64,000 nt of DNA from Eunapius fragilis (GCA_963681505.1 OY811974.1:10531961-10595960), one strand, 5' to 3'; shown: positions 46,113-59,109, counted from the stretch's first letter. Program-made: numbers and translations. The notes: generated by a model from the sequence alone, not told the origin.

Positions 46113-46384
46113 AGTTACCAAGGTGTTCCTATCCCGAGTTATGCGTTGCCAAGAAGGAGACAATGTGCCGGGACTGGGTACGAGAACTGGCAGCACCCTT
46201 TTATTCTCTACAACCGTGCAGGTCTATGACATAAAACAAAGACGAAACTGCTCATTGATCGATTGCTATAAAAGCTAAATGATCCGATCGTCGTGAGTCT
46301 TGTTAGAGACGGGTCGAGTATTTTTAATGAGTTCATAGTCGGGGTCTAATCCTATATGGACGTTTCTAGCGAAACTTCCGATTG
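46113..46384 (+). repeat. Dispersed hairpin-ended repeat, copy 4 (unit 3, first)
   Basis: Hairpin at 46358-46379 identical to copy 2 (GGACGTTTC-tagc-GAAACTTCC). Followed by gattgcattcatgtgca, then sequence not found in units 1 and 2. Confidence 0.75.
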
Positions 46385-46534
46385 CATTCATGTGCATCTA
46401 AAATGTTATCTAATTATGCGTCTTACTTATACCGTATAGTCGATTGTTTACCAAAATATAACATCGGCTATTTTATATGAAAGCGGCTCTTCCAGCCTAT
46501 TCTGAAGCTATTGGTGAAGTTTTCATTATTTAAA

Positions 46535-46799
46535 AGTGTTCCTATCCCGAGTTATGCGTTGCCAAGGAGGAGACCATGTGCCGGGACTGGGTACGAGGAC
46601 CTTTTGTTCTTTACAACCGCGCGGTTCTATGACATAAAACAAAGACGAAACTGCTCATTTTTGACTTCTAGATCGATTGCTATAACAAGGTAAACGATCC
46701 GATCGTCGTGAGTCTTGTTAGAGACGGGTCGAGTATTTTTAATGAGTTCATGGTCGGGGTCTAATTCTATATGGAAGTTTCTAGCGTAACTTCCGCTTC
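46535..46799 (+). repeat. Dispersed hairpin-ended repeat, copy 5 (unit 3, second)
   Basis: A second, more diverged copy about 420 bp on. Hairpin at 46773-46794, stem GGAAGTTTC / GTAACTTCC, loop tagc. The fourth pair is restored to A-T and a T-T mismatch lies at the eighth. Confidence 0.75.
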
Positions 46800-48241
46800 C
46801 GATTGCATTCATGTGCACTGGAACATGGACACTCATCCACTTCTATGAGATATTTTCTTACACCTCACTTCCCCTACCTCACTCCTCCCTCTACCATCTT
46901 AACTTTGCTCCTTTATATATCCAAGGCGTGAAAGACACACAAGCATACCTGCACGTAAAACCGGAGTTAAAATGGCGGCTGTGTGTCCATTCATCGGCGG
47001 TCATCTTGAGTTAACTTTATTTCAAATAGAATTCAAATGATCTTAGAAAAAACTTTTTAGAATTGTAAATTTCATGCACTGCAATCAAGACAAAAGTTTA
47101 ATTGCTATCTAACTACGGCTGTAATAACTGCAATCATGATTTTAGTACTTGGTATTTTTCGAACATTGGGCCTTTTATGATCATAGCACCTCAGTTCCAC
47201 CCAACGCGACGATACGTACGCTTCAATTAGCACATATAATATAATGGGTCACTGCAGTTGACGCGGCTGTCTACAATGGGGATCAAGTTTATACTTAGAA
47301 CTTTTATACGGTTCATCCGACATACAAACTCATAAAATTATGACGGAAACATTAAGTTTCTACAGCCATTCATATTGTGGCATTTGCGTTTTAAATATAA
47401 CTTGTTACAAGTTCCTTTTATCTACATGTGTATTCTATATATAGCTACACGCATGCAGTAGTAACGAGCACGAACATTTTTGTTCTCTAAAAGGCACTAG
47501 ATGCATGACACGTAACCATAGATACTACGGTAACCATATTTTTAATATCTATGTGGAACCAACGCAAATCTGTTCTTGTTTGTGTTATCGTTCGATGGCG
47601 ACAAAGAAGGAGATGATGCGTTCATGTTTTTTTTTTTTTAATGACTTAATTATATGGACCTGCATAATTTCCACGCGGCCGCAGGCTTCCGATTCAGTGC
47701 TACGTCAGCACAATTATAGGTCACGTGTACGCGTACTCCGGCTCTGTTACATGCGGTAGACCACATCCTACATGGTGGCTTACAACTCGTTTTGATGGCA
47801 TGCACGTTTATTCATTCATACTACGTTGCCGTTAAGTCATTGAAATACTAAGCACGTTTTGCACAGTCTGGTTTTGCACCATATCCATGCACATGCGGCG
47901 ACGACGGCATAGTGTATATGGATGCAGAGATCATGTGTATGACCTCTGATGGATGCAACCAATTCAAGAGAAAGAAATATTATTAATGCTTGCATGCATG
48001 GTCAGTGCTGTACATGCGAATTTAGTCCTCCCTCGTACCGGAAAATTAGAACACATTTTCTGTCGTCTATATATAGCTATAGGGTAAAACCTATGTTTTT
48101 AGCCGCTCATGTTTATGCTAGCCCACGCACTGTTCATACAGTGTGGCAATGATGTCACACTTTCCTACTTAAGTAACAATTTATATTAGATTATCATCTC
48201 TGGACGAAACAGAAAAAAAAAACAGAAAAGAAAACAGAATA

Positions 48242-48730
48242 ATGAACCACCTCGTGCTTGTTCTTTTGACGTTGTTGGCGGTAGCACAGCGTGCTGTCAG
48301 TACTGCTCCCAATCTGGGCGGGGACCACGAGGACAGGTCGGAAAGGCAGGTCGCTATTCCGACAGCCGTCCCTAGCTCCTGCAGCGCCAAGCTCTCTGAC
48401 TTCGGTTATCCGTCGTCCTGCCCTAGCTACACGTTGGGGCAGTCGTTCTCAAGCTTTCTGGGGAGTTACTGCACGACCTTCTGCCAAAGCGAGTGTATCA
48501 TCCCGTTCCTGCTGTACATGGAGGCGTGCAATCTAGACACCACTAACCTGAAGCGATACTGCGGCACTGCATCCAACGGACAGTTTTGCTGTACGCTTCT
48601 CACCACGGCGAGCGATATTCTCACCGCGGTGATTTTTTTACCAGACTTGCAATTCCATCGGATGCCTGGTGCCGGCTATTACCTCTCCATGGCCAGCAAT
48701 TGCGGACATGAATTATTTGAATTTCCGTAA
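48242..48730 (+). pseudogene. Cysteine-rich membrane protein, copy 3, front half
   Basis: It matches copies 1 and 2 for about 128 codons (signal peptide MNHLVLVLLTLLAVAQ, YCTTFCQSECIIPFLLYMEA, RYCGTASNGQFCCTLLTTAS). A one-base insertion in a T run (about 48650) then shifts the frame; in the shifted frame the family pattern goes on briefly (CNSIGCLVPAIT). Homology ends at about 48710 in tggccagcaattgcgg. As read it stops at 48730 without a membrane segment, so it could at best be secreted. The missing back half seems to be at 59110-59424. Confidence 0.75.
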
Positions 48731-50890
48731 TACGCGTAATAAAATCATTGTACAGGAAGTCTATGGGTAATTTCTATCAATCGCGCACAGTTTAGTACCA
48801 CAGACTTGTAGTAAAGTTTATAAACCCTACTACGATACAGGGACAAATAACACATTGTTTGTATATCTTCTGTTCTGTAAAAATTTGCCCTCTTCAATTT
48901 CAAAACCGGTTTTGTTTTACTGCATACATTTAATGGCTGGCATACTTTTGATCACTTTTTTCCCTTTCCTATTTTACCGCGTGACGATCTATTGCAGATT
49001 ATAAAGTGAATTCTGAAGACAAAGTTATTTGCATATTTATATGTTCAAATAGCATATCTACCCCATGTGCACGTCTATTTCTAGATTCAAGTATGTGAAT
49101 TGTAGTACCCCGTTCAAGCCATAAATTATTAAAATTGATTTAAACGTCATGACGTTGCCCTCTACCCGGCCAACTCTGAGACATGGCAGCATACATGCAC
49201 GACCCCGGTCGTGTGTCCGTGGAGTATGTTGGAACGATGTTTCCTAGCTTGGTACGTTTTTTTACGATAAGCTATAATATTAGTTAAAACTCAGCAACAG
49301 CCATCACCAAACAGCGAGACTAGGTTTTTTTTACGCAAAGTATAGGGTATACGTTATAACTGAAAGCTATGCAGCCTTCTCTGTAAAGATCACTCGCGTG
49401 CGTAGGATTTTGATCAAAACACGAAGTGTGCAAGCAACTTCCCACCGCACGTACGATCCATATGAATAGGGAAGTCCTAGCTGCTAGAACGCCACAGTGC
49501 ACCACACGCATCAACGCATAATTCCCACAAACGCGAAATGTAAGGCAACTCTTGTGCGATCGCGTGTCATAGGTTGTGCCTTCATAGTTGTACCACAATA
49601 TCTCAGCGAAGAACGCGCTTGTTTATGTGCCGATCGCGAGTCGATGGTGCATGGTTTCCTTCTCAGCACATACAACTCACTGCCCGATGGTGGAGTCACC
49701 AAGATTACATTATATTTATGGTACAGCACACGGCTGTTCCGTACGTGACAATAGGTTTTGAAATTAGATCGTAAGGATTGAATTACGGTATGTCTAAAAA
49801 AATGGCCGCCATAGAGCTCACTTAACTTCGGAGATTGCCTGCACTTGGCCTTTGGTACCAATGCGAAACCCAATAAGGAATTTATGTTTAGTAAACATCT
49901 AAAATATTTAAGGACTATTTGCGCAATCGAATACTATTACGACTACGATTTACTTGTGGCCACGCATACAGGCTCTTCTCAACACAACTAAAAATGCCAA
50001 GAGTTCGATTTCATACTGTAAAAAATTGCTCTTATTAAATGAGCTGTAAAATGCTCAGAAGAAAGAGAAAGGATCAATGAATCATTTGATGAATTCGGCA
50101 TCGTGCTACGCGCCTGCAAACTAGGCGTAAGAGCTCTTACAAAACCGTGAATAATTTACACACCGCGAGCAATCTACAGCCACAATGGAACCTAAGCACA
50201 AGTGTCAATTGGATGATTTGAGCTGGTTATGTGGTTGTAGGCCATCAAAACAAGCAACAATTCATAAAGAGCTACTGTCAACCTTTTATAATGACACACA
50301 AAAAGACAGTCCTGAGATCCTACAGCCATGCAAGTTATTCACGTTCAAGTGCTGATGAAGCATGTAACAGTTGCGTCACGAAGCCAAACACTTTTACAAC
50401 CACATGATTGGTGCAACTATGCCATCAGTACCTGTAAGGTAGTGTGCAATTTAAAAAAAGTTCTTTCACAATTCAGTCCTTCCTCCTTCACCATAAAGTA
50501 CGTGGTGTCCCCTTTTACGTGGCTCAATGGTGCAAACCTGAAGCATGTGGCAGTACCCAGGCCAGGCCAGTTGATACTGTACAACATATAGCACCACATA
50601 CAAAATTGTCATTTACACAGACAACCAATCCAATTCCCCTGCAACAGGTTTCTATGTGCCACATGCCTTCCATTTGACTGCTGCATTGTGTCATTGTACA
50701 ACATTACACTGAACAGCAAGAATCTTCAAGAATAATTAGATACTCCTGCATGATGGGGTGGTGTGTTGCAGGTCATGTGACAGAAGCCTCAAAGCTATCT
50801 AATATGTTGTACTGATGTAACCAGCCAAGAGAGGCAACTTGTCAGCAAGGTAGTGCAAAGGGTATTTGATACTTCCAAGGAGAGCTTCAT
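48711..50890. other. No gene recognised; left part of the 10.4-kb interruption
   Basis: Unique-looking sequence with only short frames; a 57-codon plus-strand frame begins at 50184 (MEPKHKCQLDDLSWLCGC) but nothing supports it. It separates the front half of copy 3 from the P-type transposon. Confidence 0.5.
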
Positions 50891-50919
50891 CAGAGATAAT
50901 ATATAGAGGGATTGGAAAC
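50891..50919 (+). repeat. Left terminal inverted repeat of P-type element
   Basis: 29 bp: cagagataatatatagaggg then attggaaac. One mismatch to the right repeat (g versus a at base 16). Preceded by gcttcat. Confidence 0.9.
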
Positions 50920-51029
50920 GAGGCCAATCAACACTAATTAACGCGCGCAATCCTCGAACGAATCCTTACAAGCGGTACGAATACATGTGTAGCACTTAGA
51001 ATTTTTTTACAACAGACACATAATATGGA

Positions 51030-54000
51030 CTAAATCGTTTTTCTCAAGCCTTTAGATTTCTGTGTGGTTTTTTGCTGGGCAACCTTCATCTTTTCTACCC
51101 ACGCACTGGCATAAGAAAAACCACGAACTGTGATCCACATTTTAGCTATCTTCTTAAGCAGTGCAGTGCTGCAATCACTGTCCCAAGAAACGCTGATTAT
51201 GGACCATAAAAAGAGAACGTCCTCACTTTCAGTTATCTGTACTACTACTTCATCCCCCAAGTGTGTTGGTTTGATCTTAAGATGGGAACGCAGCTCTAGC
51301 TCCATACTTAAAAACAGCTCGAAGGTCATGTCATTCACACATACCAGCCCACCACGGTTTAAGCTGTTAACCCAATCACTGGATGAAAGCCCTGCATCTC
51401 CATCACCAGATATAAGTTCATCCAGGCACAGGATACAATCTTTGTTAAGTGGGTTATCTGACTTCTTTTTCTTCTGTAGCTTTTTCTTAATAGCTCTGGG
51501 AACAAACCCAGCAGCATACCGAATACCATTCAGTTCTTCGTAGGTTAGGTTCATCTCTATATTCAGCTCATCTGGTGATCTGACTGGAAATTGCTCTTTG
51601 ATGAGCTCTTTGAAAGCATTATGCCCAACATACTGAAGAAATATTGGGGATGGAATAGCAATGCTTACACTGGTCTTGATGAATGTATACCATAGACTTT
51701 GGTAAGAATCTGAGGTCCGGATTTGATGGTACTTCTGCCAGATTGAAGGTTTGAACCCTTTCACGCTAGTATGTGATGCTAGGCAACTTGACAACAATTC
51801 CTTCAGTTTATTCTCAAATACTGCAATGTCTGATGAGTGATTGGGTGCCCATTGAAGTAATGATGTAGCTATCTTCAGAGCTAACTGTGCAGGTCTTGTT
51901 GTAAAATAGAAAGACTTTTCTGCTAGAAGTGCTTGGATGCCTTTCATCAGAATGCCATCTAATAATTATGTATGCATAGGAGTACACATTTAGATACATG
52001 TGCATGATTGTAGTATGATACACGTACCTGATGTGTGCATTACTGACGATTCCACCGTTGTCACTTGATTTACACTAGATGGCTTTCTTTTATGACGCAT
52101 AGGCATGGGTTGCTCCATAGGAAGTTCAGTATCACCACCTCGACAGTTTCCTCTTTTTATTCCTTGGCAGAATGAATTAACCACTCTTATAGCTTGGGTA
52201 TTCTTTGCAAACTCAGCAACATTCGGATTGTCGTGCACACCACCTCGTTGCCGCTGTGCCCCAAAAAAACGTTCAAGTGGGTCTTGACACAAACGTTGAC
52301 TCAAAAAGCATTGCACATCAGGAACAGTGAAAAGATACCTCACTAACTCAACAAACGACATGCCTATAGTGGCAAAAAAAAAATGTATACAAGTAACGAG
52401 GGCAAATACTTACATGTAACTTGGAGACCATATAATGTTTCTGCACTAATCAACATGTTGTTCTTCTGAGCCTTTGTAAACCCTTTCCTTAGCTTCACAG
52501 AATTCTCCCAGTCCTTCAAGTACCCTAAAAAGTCAGTCTCCAACCACTGCACAGGGTATAGAGAAGATAATATGTGATGATTATTGTTTTGTATAAAGAA
52601 ATGTACATGTACCTTTAGACGAACATCTGTACTTGAAGTATATGGAAGTTGAAAAGACTTCAAACCTCTGATACCATGTGAAAAGTTGTGGACATTCAAT
52701 GCATCAAAAAATTTGTCAGCCATGTTGACAAAATGAGATGTCTCAGAAGCCTCCTCGCCGCATACTAGAAGTAAACCTTTGGAAACTGTTTCACTTAGAA
52801 CCTACACAAAAAAAATTTATGTGCACATATATGTATAAATACAACACTTGTCAGAGCTTGCCTGTGCAGCTAGATCCACTCTCATTTTTGAGAAAGGTGT
52901 TAGGTGCACATGTTCATATTTGAGCTTTGGTATTATCCTTATGCCCACTCCTGGTGCTGTGTCGGTTTCATAAAGATGTTTGAGATGGTCCCATACTATT
53001 GGTTTTCCATTGCACTATAAAACAAAAAACTTACACTAAATTTTTTTTTTTTGCATTTTTGCTGTGTGTACTGGTCTCATTGCATTGATACTTACCCAGA
53101 GTCTTCTCTTGTACCAACAGTTTCGCATTGTTTTTACCAGATGCGGTGGATCCGATATGAAATAGAGGTGACGCTTGTCTTCAGAAAAAGGGTTATAAAC
53201 CTTATAAACAATGCCAGTTGCATCCGATGCATCCTTGTGCAGTCTCATCAACTTCCTGTTAGGTGAAGCTCCATCCATTGTAACGCCCATTACCTTTGCA
53301 ACAAAAATATAATGAATGGTATTGCAGACTAAACAGACATACATGTACCTTTAGTTCCATATTTTCCAAACGCTGCACAGCTTCCCAGAAGGGATCATAC
53401 ATATGGACACCACTCAGGTCAGTACAAGAAAACTGAACATAGGGAAACTGCAGTTTCGAAAAAATGCCTCGAACCATGAAGACGAGCACTGTCTTAGCAA
53501 GCTGGGGCTGGGTCGGGCCATCTTCCTCAAGTGAATTCTCAAATCTTGAGAGGTGATTGCTGATGTCTCCTAAATCTGTGAACCCAATAAGGTTACCTGA
53601 GTGTTTATCAAACACAAGATCCTGTCGTATGTGCATTTCATCAAGAAGTAAGAAGATGTGCTTCTCCCTCTCAGGACAGCGGTCAGGTTTAACAGCATCA
53701 ATTAACATCTGATCTGCTTCTGAAGAGAAACCCAGTGAGGCCTTTGTATAATGGGTATAGTCTCTCAGTGTCCTTTGTGAGGGCAGCTTTATACATCCAG
53801 ACTCCCGCAAGGCTTCATATGCACCACTCGATCTAAGCAGAGATAATATGAATTCTTATAAAAGCAATAAACAGAGGGAAAAAGTTTTATATACCTATTC
53901 GTACCTGTATCGCAAATAGAGACACCAACGAATCATCAATGGATGCCAGCGCATATTGCGCAAATGAGGTTTAGATGCTGCCTCTGCCTGCTGTTGCCAA

Positions 54001-55261
54001 AACACGTACTGGAATGAATCATGTGGCAGACCTTGAAAGTGAGTAATGGTGTCACTTGATGTTAAGGTATCTCGTATTAAATGATCAGATTCATCATCCA
54101 GTGTTATCCCCACATTCTCTGTTGCAGATGCAATCTTTTCTTTCAGCCTGCTCAGTTGTTGCCCAAGATTGCGATAGTTGTGATGAAGGTCATCTAGCCT
54201 GTGAACTAACTCAGGCAAAGACAGGAATCTGCACAAAACATTAGTTAAGATTAAGCTTAGGTATCTATGTATTTCACAATGTTTCTCACATACCGGTAGT
54301 TTTTGTGCCGAGTCTCAGAGTTTTCAGATTTGCTTCTGATTCTCCATCGTCGAGATCGCAAAGTTGATCGAAAGCTGGAATAAGGAGAACACCGAACTGA
54401 TTTACCAGCAAGGAGAACACAGCAGTCATTGTGTCGAACAGTAGGCTGGTTAGAAATAAGTGAATGATCCAAATATCCTGACCGTTGACCTACATAGGAT
54501 TTAAGGTAGAGGTTTAAACACCAATTACATTGTATGGCTACGCAATTACCTGAACAACCATACAGAGAAAACATTTGTTGGTACCACAGAGTCACAAGAT
54601 CCTGGTCAGGATTGCCTGCACAGAATGTTGTGTGGTCCAACCGTTCAAGAATCTTGAACACATTGTCAATGGAGTTGAGCAGTATTGGTAGTTCACTCAG
54701 CAACACACAATTATGAGTACTAAACTGCCTGTGTGTAGTGTGAACAGACCACTGCATGTCACTGTTGATTACCAGACACATTGCAATTACTGTTGCATGA
54801 TTCCTTTGCTCTATCAACTTCGATATAGAAAAGGACTGGGATCCATCAGATATGATAGGCACCCAGGATGGAGGGAGTGTGACCATTGATATTCTTTCAC
54901 TCAGCATGCTCAATGATTGTACCAAGCCACCAGTGAAATGGAACAAAGGGAAGGAGACACAGAGCGATTTCACTACTGTATGATCTGAAGCTTGATCATG
55001 ACCATGGTCAGGAGCTTTAGAAGGTTGTACAGATATTACCTCTGGAACAGGCAAGGACAAGGTTAGGCCTTCTGTAACAGGCACATATACTTGAGCGCGA
55101 GGAATTGCCACGACCAAACTCCCCCTTTTCTCCGCGTTCTTAATGTGCCGAAGCTTCAATTTTCTTCCGCCCATCACCTTTGAAGAAATGTACAGAACGA
55201 TTGGGACGTGGTTTACCTTTAAAAACATGTGATGGGCACACAACCAACATAGCTCTACCAT
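51030..55261 (-). CDS. P-element-type transposase, 10 exons, about 1217 residues
   Basis: Exons, minus strand: 55261-54550, 54489-54294, 54228-53905, 53832-53349, 53293-53096, 53014-52862, 52801-52613, 52546-52414, 52363-52028, 51958-51030. Introns are 50-81 bp; eight are GT-AG and one (52802-52861) is GC-AG. Exon lengths add up to 3654 bases with every junction in frame. RNase H-like motifs follow the P family. LLLDEMHIRQDLVFDK sits in exon 4 (Asp about 475), after GCIKLPSQRTLRDY. VTMDGASPNRK is in exon 5 (Asp about 579), and an inserted domain follows (YFISDPPHLVKTMRN; KMRVDLAAQ). DPLERFFGAQRQRGG is in exon 9 (Glu about 827). Exon 10 (LNGIRYAAGFVPRAIKKKL) is a long C-terminal part. The enzyme would cut and rejoin the element in the nucleus. 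No THAP finger is seen at the N-terminus; ATG at 55261 follows an in-frame stop, and a later Met (MGGRKLKLRH) is possible. Confidence 0.9.
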
Positions 55262-55725
55262 AATAATATATTAAAACCAGCTACCATCGTAACAAAAAGC
55301 CGTGGCTCCCCCAGAGAGTAAGGGTACCCAAAACATCATAGCGAGGTTTCTGAAGATGCTATACGCAAACAACATAGCGATGGGCACATACTAGACTATG
55401 AGCAGTAAATTCACAAATAATGACGTGGACAGTTTATTTAGATCGACGGATTCTCCCCCCAAAGTAAAAAAATGGCCATTTTTATTTTATTTTTTGGTTA
55501 AACAATGGCGCAAAATCGAATCTATAAGTACTCAATGAATCTTTAGTTGATCGTCTATCGACTACTGTATTTAAACTTGAGAAAGGATGTTTCATTACCT
55601 TGTGACATTCAAGACTTCAATTCAAGCCTACAATTCCGCCCCCTTTTTTGGTCAACGTAGGTGCGATTCACGCGTGCAAGGATAGGGCGCGCTAAAATTG
55701 CTAAAGTATATGGCGCACGTGATTT

Positions 55726-55754
55726 GTTTCCAATCCCTTTATATATTATCTCTG
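55726..55754 (-). repeat. Right terminal inverted repeat of P-type element
   Basis: Reverse complement of 50891-50919 with one mismatch; followed by gcttcat. Confidence 0.9.
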
Positions 55755-56110
55755 GCTTCATTCATATAAATTCTGCTGAAATTCTCCAAATGCCATCAGA
55801 GATGCCATTCACTTAATGATAGTACGTACAGTACACAACACAAGTACCATACAAAAACTTGGTGTGCATACCTGTCTATTTAAGTGGTTGTTTAGGTACT
55901 ACACTTGGTTTAATTGGTTTTGGTGAATGAGTAATACTCTACACCCCCCTAGCCTAAAGCCTGGGAACATCCCAGCACTTCCATTAAACCCCGATCTTAA
56001 AGTCTGGGGACTGAAAAGCCTCACCTCTATTTATTCAACCCAATCTAATAGACTCTGATCCCAAACATATTGACTCCTGATAAGGTTCCAGGTCAAACAT
56101 GTAGAAAAGG
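55755..56110. other. No gene recognised
   Basis: Flank of the transposon; nothing called. Confidence 0.5.
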
Positions 56111-56410
56111 ATGGTGGCAGGCTGTTTACAGCTAATTGCTAGCTACATTGCATACTCATCCCGTCTCCACCTGTACAGTGGCTGTACTTTGTACATGCAT
56201 TGCTGTGTTCTTGCTTATACATCAATGGCAGGAGGCATCCTTCGGGCTTCTACCCCTGACCTAGCCACCTTACCTCAACCAGTGTCATGGGGTGAGCTGA
56301 CTAAAGAGGACCAGCATCACCTCTTGGTTCCAGTCAGGCTCAGGGCAAGGGGTCAGCGCCCCTATGCACCCGACTTGCCTGCCCCCTTTTGGGCAAACAA
56401 TCAACTCTAA
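56111..56410 (+). CDS. Unassigned short frame, 99 codons
   Basis: The second half reads like protein (TPDLATLPQPVSWGELTKED, RLRARGQRPYAPDLPAPFW). W-G-x-L-T-x-E-D and P-x-P-x-x-W could be a small domain or an exon of an unknown mobile element. No splice sites were resolved. It could also be chance. Confidence 0.2.
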   Translation: MVAGCLQLIASYIAYSSRLHLYSGCTLYMHCCVLAYTSMAGGILRASTPDLATLPQPVSWGELTKEDQHHLLVPVRLRARGQRPYAPDLPAPFWANNQL

Positions 56411-59100
56411 CACAATTGGAATTAAACCAGAAAGCAAGCTATAGCATGCACGAGGAAGCATTCAGACAGCATTAATGTAATTCTTGTGAGCTATTCCTAA
56501 TAAGTCAGGCCATCAAGTGAGGACCATGCACATGTTAGAATGGGAATCTACATACCACTGTGTTCTAATGGGGGAGCAAGGTGCTTAACATGCTAAATTC
56601 AATTCGTCAAAACGCACCTACACTGGAATCAGAAATACTATTGCTTGGCTTAAAAACATTATGCAAGACCATTACATCACACATGTCAGCTGCAGTACCA
56701 CCGCCTAATAAAAGAAGAACGAATACATAACTCTCTATTATCATCATCTTATCCACAGGAGGTGCGTCATTAGAGAATCCAAAATGGCGCTATACTTCAA
56801 CCGACTATAATGGACAGACGAAGCCGCGTAGCAACGTAAAAGCTACTTGAAACGCAAGATCAAACCCTTTACTTTGTTCAAGGCGTTTCCTGTCGAAAAA
56901 TATAAGAGCAATTTTTAGAAAACATAAGCACCGTTGACCGCACCAGTTAAGACCTAGTGAGCGTTTTGCAGTGTGGCACGTGTTCGCCAAGGTATCATTG
57001 CTAGAAATTAGCACTGTCGGGTGGAGAAGTCCTTACTGCATATGTAGGTTGCGCTTTAAGTGAAAACTCCGACGATATCTTCATGTACACAGGCCTCTTT
57101 TAACCTATAGTCGTTGCTATGGAAGTAATGAGCCCTGTTGCTAGGTACTTAAAATTCATAGTGGGCGAGAACCTATTGTCCAAATTTCAATGTAATGTAA
57201 CAGCCGTGAGCACGCCACCATTAATTAGTTGCTGATGCCTTAATTGAGCTGGAGTACCGACTCGAAATAGAGACGGTTATTCCGTATTACTACCAGTTCT
57301 TTACTTCGGCTGGTGACTTTGTGGTGAGTATTATTGTTAATCTGACCTCTGTTGTTAGTACCTTTGGATGCTTTCAGGTATTTGTTTGAAGGCAAGGGAA
57401 CCCGACCATCATTTGGACAAGGCAAAAATTATGAAAAACATGACTTTGATCAGAAGTTCTTCCCTTCAAACTGGGACAAAGTATATACGATCATCTTGGA
57501 GATGGGTGTATGGTCCAATATCCTATACGTATCTGCAGCAAACTGAAATGGTCACCGCTTGTATATCATAAAGACGGCAACGGTATGCTGGTACCAAAGC
57601 CGAGGATCTTCTCTGAAGTTATCATGGTGTATGTAGTTAAAAAACGTTGAAGTTTTATATATGAGTACTTGTGATGGACACGCGTTCAGGAATTGATTCT
57701 CTGGCCGCGGCTAGACCATGCTGTGAATAAGGTCTATAAGTTGTCTGTACTTATGACCTATATGTATTGTCTCTCTTGTTACTCCTGTACTATATATTGT
57801 TTTGAATGAGCTCTGCATGCATGATGTTGCCTGCAGGAGTTCATAATGTTTGCCTTCAAACATCCATCGGCCTATGAATGTGACAAAATGGTACATGTAG
57901 CGGGCTTTTCCACAGTACTTTTCAATTTTGTGAATCTGATATGATGTTATAGCAACCAGTTATCTCAGGGTTTTACATGTAGCTGTTCATATGTGTGCAC
58001 GATATGACGCTTTCCTAAATTTGTTTTGTATATTTATCATAAATGTGCATCTCCTTGTAATCACACACGTTACACAACTGCTATGGACTTCCTTCCTATT
58101 TTCAACGCATCATATATTAACATTTGCTGTATGGTACAATGTATATTGTGGGATCTTGCTTTAACTTCGTGTTTTTATCCCCGAATCCCACGTTTATTAA
58201 GACCCGCTATGGATTTTTGCTGATATGACCAAATTGCACCAGCACATTAAAAACGATACAGATGGGGAAATAATAGTGAGCTAAATGTATACAACAGAAA
58301 TTTCTCCATGCACGCGCTGTTTGATAGCTTCGAACGCTTTGGCTTACGTACTCGAACGAAACGGTAAAACACCACTACCATTCTCATTCCCGCCGGATGT
58401 AGCGATCCCTCGTGTTAAAATATTCAATCGGTTATCATAATTAGTTCCACTATTGTGTCGCGTGAGAAATGCACGAAATGACTTGATATCTGGGAACTAA
58501 TTAAACGCTCAACTAAATTTGCGCATGGCATGTAGGATATAGTGTTTCGGCAACAACAAAAACATGTCAGGACTTGTTGTTATTATAGTCTGGCACGCAG
58601 AAATTTTAATTTGCGCACTTGCGCTGCATCAATCCACATAAGCGTAGGCGTACCGTAGCTGTATCGTTTTTATTTTTAGCAGAACGGAGGTTTGGCACAA
58701 TGTATCGTACTACATGATTTTAATGTTCTCGAGAGCAGAAGTCTCGTGAGCAGACGACACATCAATATTTAAAAGATGACGCGAGGTATTACATAATGAC
58801 ATACATTAATGAATATAATTAATTATGCTTGGTTGTAATTAATATATTTCTCTTGATTTTAGTTAATGGATGCTTTATGTTCTTTTCACTATACACGTAT
58901 ATTATAATCAGACCGATTTTTAGCGAATATTGAATGTGTTTGGAATTCAATTTGATAAAATTAGTTTTAGTTAATTGATTTGAATTAATAATTTCTTGTC
59001 TTGAAACATGATAAATCATTTTAAAATGTGACAAATTTATTGGTGAAATCAGAATTCTCAAATCTCTATCACAACTTTACATATTTACTCATGTCCTCCA
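56411..59100. other. No gene recognised; right part of the 10.4-kb interruption
   Basis: Short frames only; strongly AT-rich at 58700-59080. Confidence 0.5.
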
Positions 59101-59109
59101 TTTCTGGCC

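Larger units (their letters stand above)
44234..48710. repeat. Tandem array, unit 3 (partial)
   Basis: Same order as units 1 and 2 up to the middle of the cysteine-rich gene, where similarity stops. More diverged, with extra pieces: an internal duplication of the hairpin repeat (46113-46384 and 46535-46799) and small insertions at 47900-48200. Confidence 0.9.
50891..55754 (-). mobile_element. Complete P-element-superfamily DNA transposon
   Basis: A 4864-bp element. The terminal inverted repeats are 29 bp with one mismatch (50891-50919 and 55726-55754), beginning cagagataatatata. The flanking gcttcat is duplicated (50884-50890 and 55755-55761); 7 bp match exactly, close to the 8-bp duplication of P elements. 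A single 10-exon transposase gene fills it on the minus strand. All parts needed for mobility appear present, so this is likely a young, potentially autonomous copy. Confidence 0.9.

Noticed and set aside
49497-49873. Frames of 83-120 codons on both strands
   Set aside because: Mutually overlapping, no recognisable domain or composition signal.
50417-50677. Short frames left of the P-type element
   Set aside because: No motif, no splice context, overlapping frames on both strands.
58819-59061. 80-codon Ile/Lys-rich frame
   Set aside because: AT-rich chance frame.
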